The notes below the pieces were generated by a model. That model saw only the letters and a program-made list of their open reading frames with translations, did no database searches and was not told the DNA's origin. Shown here one piece after another: positions 62,319-64,000 of a DNA stretch of 64,000 bases (the first letter of the stretch is position 1; each line of letters starts with the position of its first letter). The DNA is from Acidiferrimicrobium sp. IK (GTDB taxonomy: Bacteria > Actinomycetota > Acidimicrobiia > Acidimicrobiales > Palsa-688), in NCBI RefSeq assembly GCF_025499425.1, contig NZ_JAIMCB010000001.1, positions 62,001 through 126,000 on the forward strand, in the 5' to 3' direction. Made by a program: the position numbers and the translations under genes.

Positions 62319-64000
62319 CGGGCGTTCCCGTCGAGGGGGGCGGTGTCGGCGGCCGGCGCGTCGAGCACGACGAGCACGTCACCCGCCGAGACCTGGTCGC
62401 CGGCGGCGACGGGCACCGCGGCCACCGTGCCGTCGTGGGGAGCGTTGACCCGGTGCTCCATCTTCATGGCCTCCATCACCACCAGCGCGCTGCCCGCGGC
62501 GACGACGTCGCCCGGCTCGACGTGAACGGCCAGCACCCGCCCGGGCATCGGGGCGTTGAGGGCCCCTCCGGCCTCGTCGGCGCGCCGGTCGGGGAAGCGG
62601 GGGGCGACTCGAAGCTCGACGTCGCCGGCCGGGCCCTGCACGAAGCAGCGGCCGGTCCCGGTGTCGAGCACGTCGAAGCGGCGCTGCACGCCGTCGACCA
62701 CCAGGTCCAGCTGACGGCCGTCGAGCCCGGCGATCAGCGCGGTGCGCGCCGCGGGCTCGCCGGCCCCCGCCACCACCACGTCGAAGGCGCCGTCGCGCCG
62801 GCGCCGGTAGGAGACGGTCACCGCCCGGGACGGGTCGGTGCCGAGCGAGAACCCGGCCCGTTCCGGCGGCATGTCGCTGTTGCGCCAACCCGACGGCAGC
62901 GAGCGAAGCACCGGGGCCGCGGCCGCTCGCCGGGCTTGCGCGGCCAGGGCGGCGGCCAGCGCGCACAGCCCCAGGGTGGCGTCGTCGACGTCGCGCCGGC
63001 GGGGCAGCGCGACGCGCTCCACGAACGACGTCGTGGTGTGCCCGGCGAGGAACTCGGCGCTGCGCAGCACCGCCACCAGGTAGTCGCGGTTGGTGGTGAC
63101 GCCCCGCACCCGGAGCCGTTCGAGGGCGAGGGCCAACGAAAGCGCGGCCTCCTCCCGGGTCGGGGCGTGGGCGACGACCTTCGCCAGCATCGGGTCCCAT
63201 TCGACTCCGACCGCGGTGCCGGTCTCCACCCCGCTGTCGACGCGGACCGCGGGGGAGGCGGCCACCGCCCACTCCACCAGCGTCCCCGTCGCGGGCAGGA
63301 ACCCGGCCGCGGGGTCCTCGGCGTACACCCGGGCCTCGATGGCGTGGCCGTCGAGGCGGAGGTCGGCCTGCCCGAACGACAGCGGGTGGCCGGCCGCGAC
63401 CCGAAGCTGCTCGCGGACCAAGTCGAGCCCGGTGACCGCTTCGGTGACCGGGTGCTCCACCTGGAGGCGGGTGTTGACCTCCAGGAAGTAGAACGCCCCG
63501 CCCGCCGACGGCGACGCGTCGAGGACGAACTCCACCGTCCCGGCGCTGCGGTAGCCGACGGCGCGGGCCGCGTCCACCGCCGCCGCGCAGATCAAGGAGC
63601 GCAACGCCGGGTCCACCGCCGGCGACGGCGCTTCCTCGATGATCTTCTGGTGGCGGCGCTGGATGGAGCACTCCCGCTCGAAGACGTGCACGACGGTGCC
63701 GTGCCCGTCGGCGAGGATCTGCACCTCGACGTGGCGGGCGTCGGGCAGGTAGCGCTCGACGAACACGGTCGGGTCGCCGAACGCCCGCAGCGCCTCGCGC
63801 TGGGCGGCCTCGACCGCCCCGGCCAGGTCGCCGGGGCCGGCCACGACGCGCATGCCCTTGCCGCCGCCGCCAGCGGCGGCCTTGACCAGCACCGGGAACT
63901 CCGCGGCGGGGATGGCCGGCAGCGCGCCGTCCCCGACCCGGTGCGAGGCGAGGACCGGGACCCCCGCCGCGGCCATCAGGTCCTTGGCCGCCAGCTTGTC
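62315..64000 (-). CDS. Acyl-CoA carboxylase alpha subunit, partial (biotin carboxylase + BCCP)
   Basis: The visible 561 residues run off the window end; the N-terminal 110-130 residues are missing. Reading inward from 64000 the sequence starts DKLAAKDLMAAAGVPV, then the ATP-grasp glycine loop AAAGGGGKGMRVV, EVNTRLQVEHPVTEAVTGLDLVREQL (biotin carboxylase core), a BT linker domain, and the biotinyl lysine in VVMEAMKMEHRV. The enzyme carboxylates biotin for transfer to an acyl-CoA; with AtuA downstream, methylcrotonyl-, geranyl- or propionyl-type substrates are possible. The beta subunit is presumably upstream, outside the window. Confidence 0.92.
   Translation of the reverse strand, partial: DKLAAKDLMAAAGVPVLASHRVGDGALPAIPAAEFPVLVKAAAGGGGKGMRVVAGPGDLAGAVEAAQREALRAFGDPTVFVERYLPDARHVEVQILADGHGTVVHVFERECSIQRRHQKIIEEAPSPAVDPALRSLICAAAVDAARAVGYRSAGTVEFVLDASPSAGGAFYFLEVNTRLQVEHPVTEAVTGLDLVREQLRVAAGHPLSFGQADLRLDGHAIEARVYAEDPAAGFLPATGTLVEWAVAASPAVRVDSGVETGTAVGVEWDPMLAKVVAHAPTREEAALSLALALERLRVRGVTTNRDYLVAVLRSAEFLAGHTTTSFVERVALPRRRDVDDATLGLCALAAALAAQARRAAAAPVLRSLPSGWRNSDMPPERAGFSLGTDPSRAVTVSYRRRRDGAFDVVVAGAGEPAARTALIAGLDGRQLDLVVDGVQRRFDVLDTGTGRCFVQGPAGDVELRVAPRFPDRRADEAGGALNAPMPGRVLAVHVEPGDVVAAGSALVVMEAMKMEHRVNAPHDGTVAAVPVAAGDQVSAGDVLVVLDAPAADTAPLDGNAR

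Overview
The window is about 72% GC, densely packed and single-contig in character, with no gap above 300 bases, no rRNA or tRNA gene, no CRISPR array and no insertion sequence that I can see. The gene complement points to an actinobacterium: a DUF222-HNH nuclease of the 13E12-repeat type, a PimA-like mannosyltransferase, an Lsr2-type DNA-binding tail, TM0106-family nuclease and a P1B-4 metal ATPase. The 42-residue 'GYWLVASDGG' repeats on the polysaccharide deacetylase favour the class Acidimicrobiia, but that placement is an inference. Many genes start leaderless, with a TANNNT or CANNNT box 6-7 bases before ATG/GTG; others have a clear GGAGG-type ribosome site.

Layout. 1-7.2 kb (+): HNH nuclease, SWIM/SNF2 helicase, TldE-like protein, PimA-like glycosyltransferase. 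7.2-9.7 kb (-): CorA and a 14-TM drug exporter, divergent from a secreted S53 peptidase. 11.5-15.2 kb (-): threonine aldolase, MMPL exporter, HxlR regulator, divergent from DoxX. 16-19.6 kb: ERCC4 nuclease with an Lsr2-like tail (-), a dehydrogenase (+), and a repeat-bearing deacetylase (-). 19.7-25.1 kb (-): a translationally coupled carbohydrate cassette (GT4, six-hairpin protein, GH130, GT4, alpha/beta hydrolase). 25.3-27.2 kb (-): RecB/exonuclease fusion. 27.2-31.9 kb (-): chemotaxis operon cheA-W-Y-R-X without receptor or CheB in view. 32-39.7 kb: Ser/Thr kinase, aldehyde dehydrogenase, carbonic anhydrase, M28 peptidase, cytochrome oxidase subunit I, RsgA. 40-43.4 kb (+): two DEAD-box RNA helicases.

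43.4-52.4 kb is a metal homeostasis island: a Zur-type regulator, a zinc importer with two permeases (znuA-C-B-B) under a promoter that contains a 21-bp inverted repeat, a methyltransferase, an ArsR/SmtB sensor with a full alpha-5 zinc site coupled to a His-rich CDF exporter, and a P1B-4 ATPase divergent from a second ArsR. Import, export and sensing therefore sit side by side.

52.4-58.2 kb: ArnT/PMT-like membrane glycosyltransferase (+) convergent with a PAP2 protein (-), an AcuI-type reductase, and a PAS-PAS-GAF-GGDEF cyclase. 58.2-64 kb (-): acyl-CoA synthetase, enoyl-CoA hydratase, AtuA and the alpha subunit of an acyl-CoA carboxylase (cut by the window end), the signature of branched acyl-CoA or acyclic terpene catabolism.
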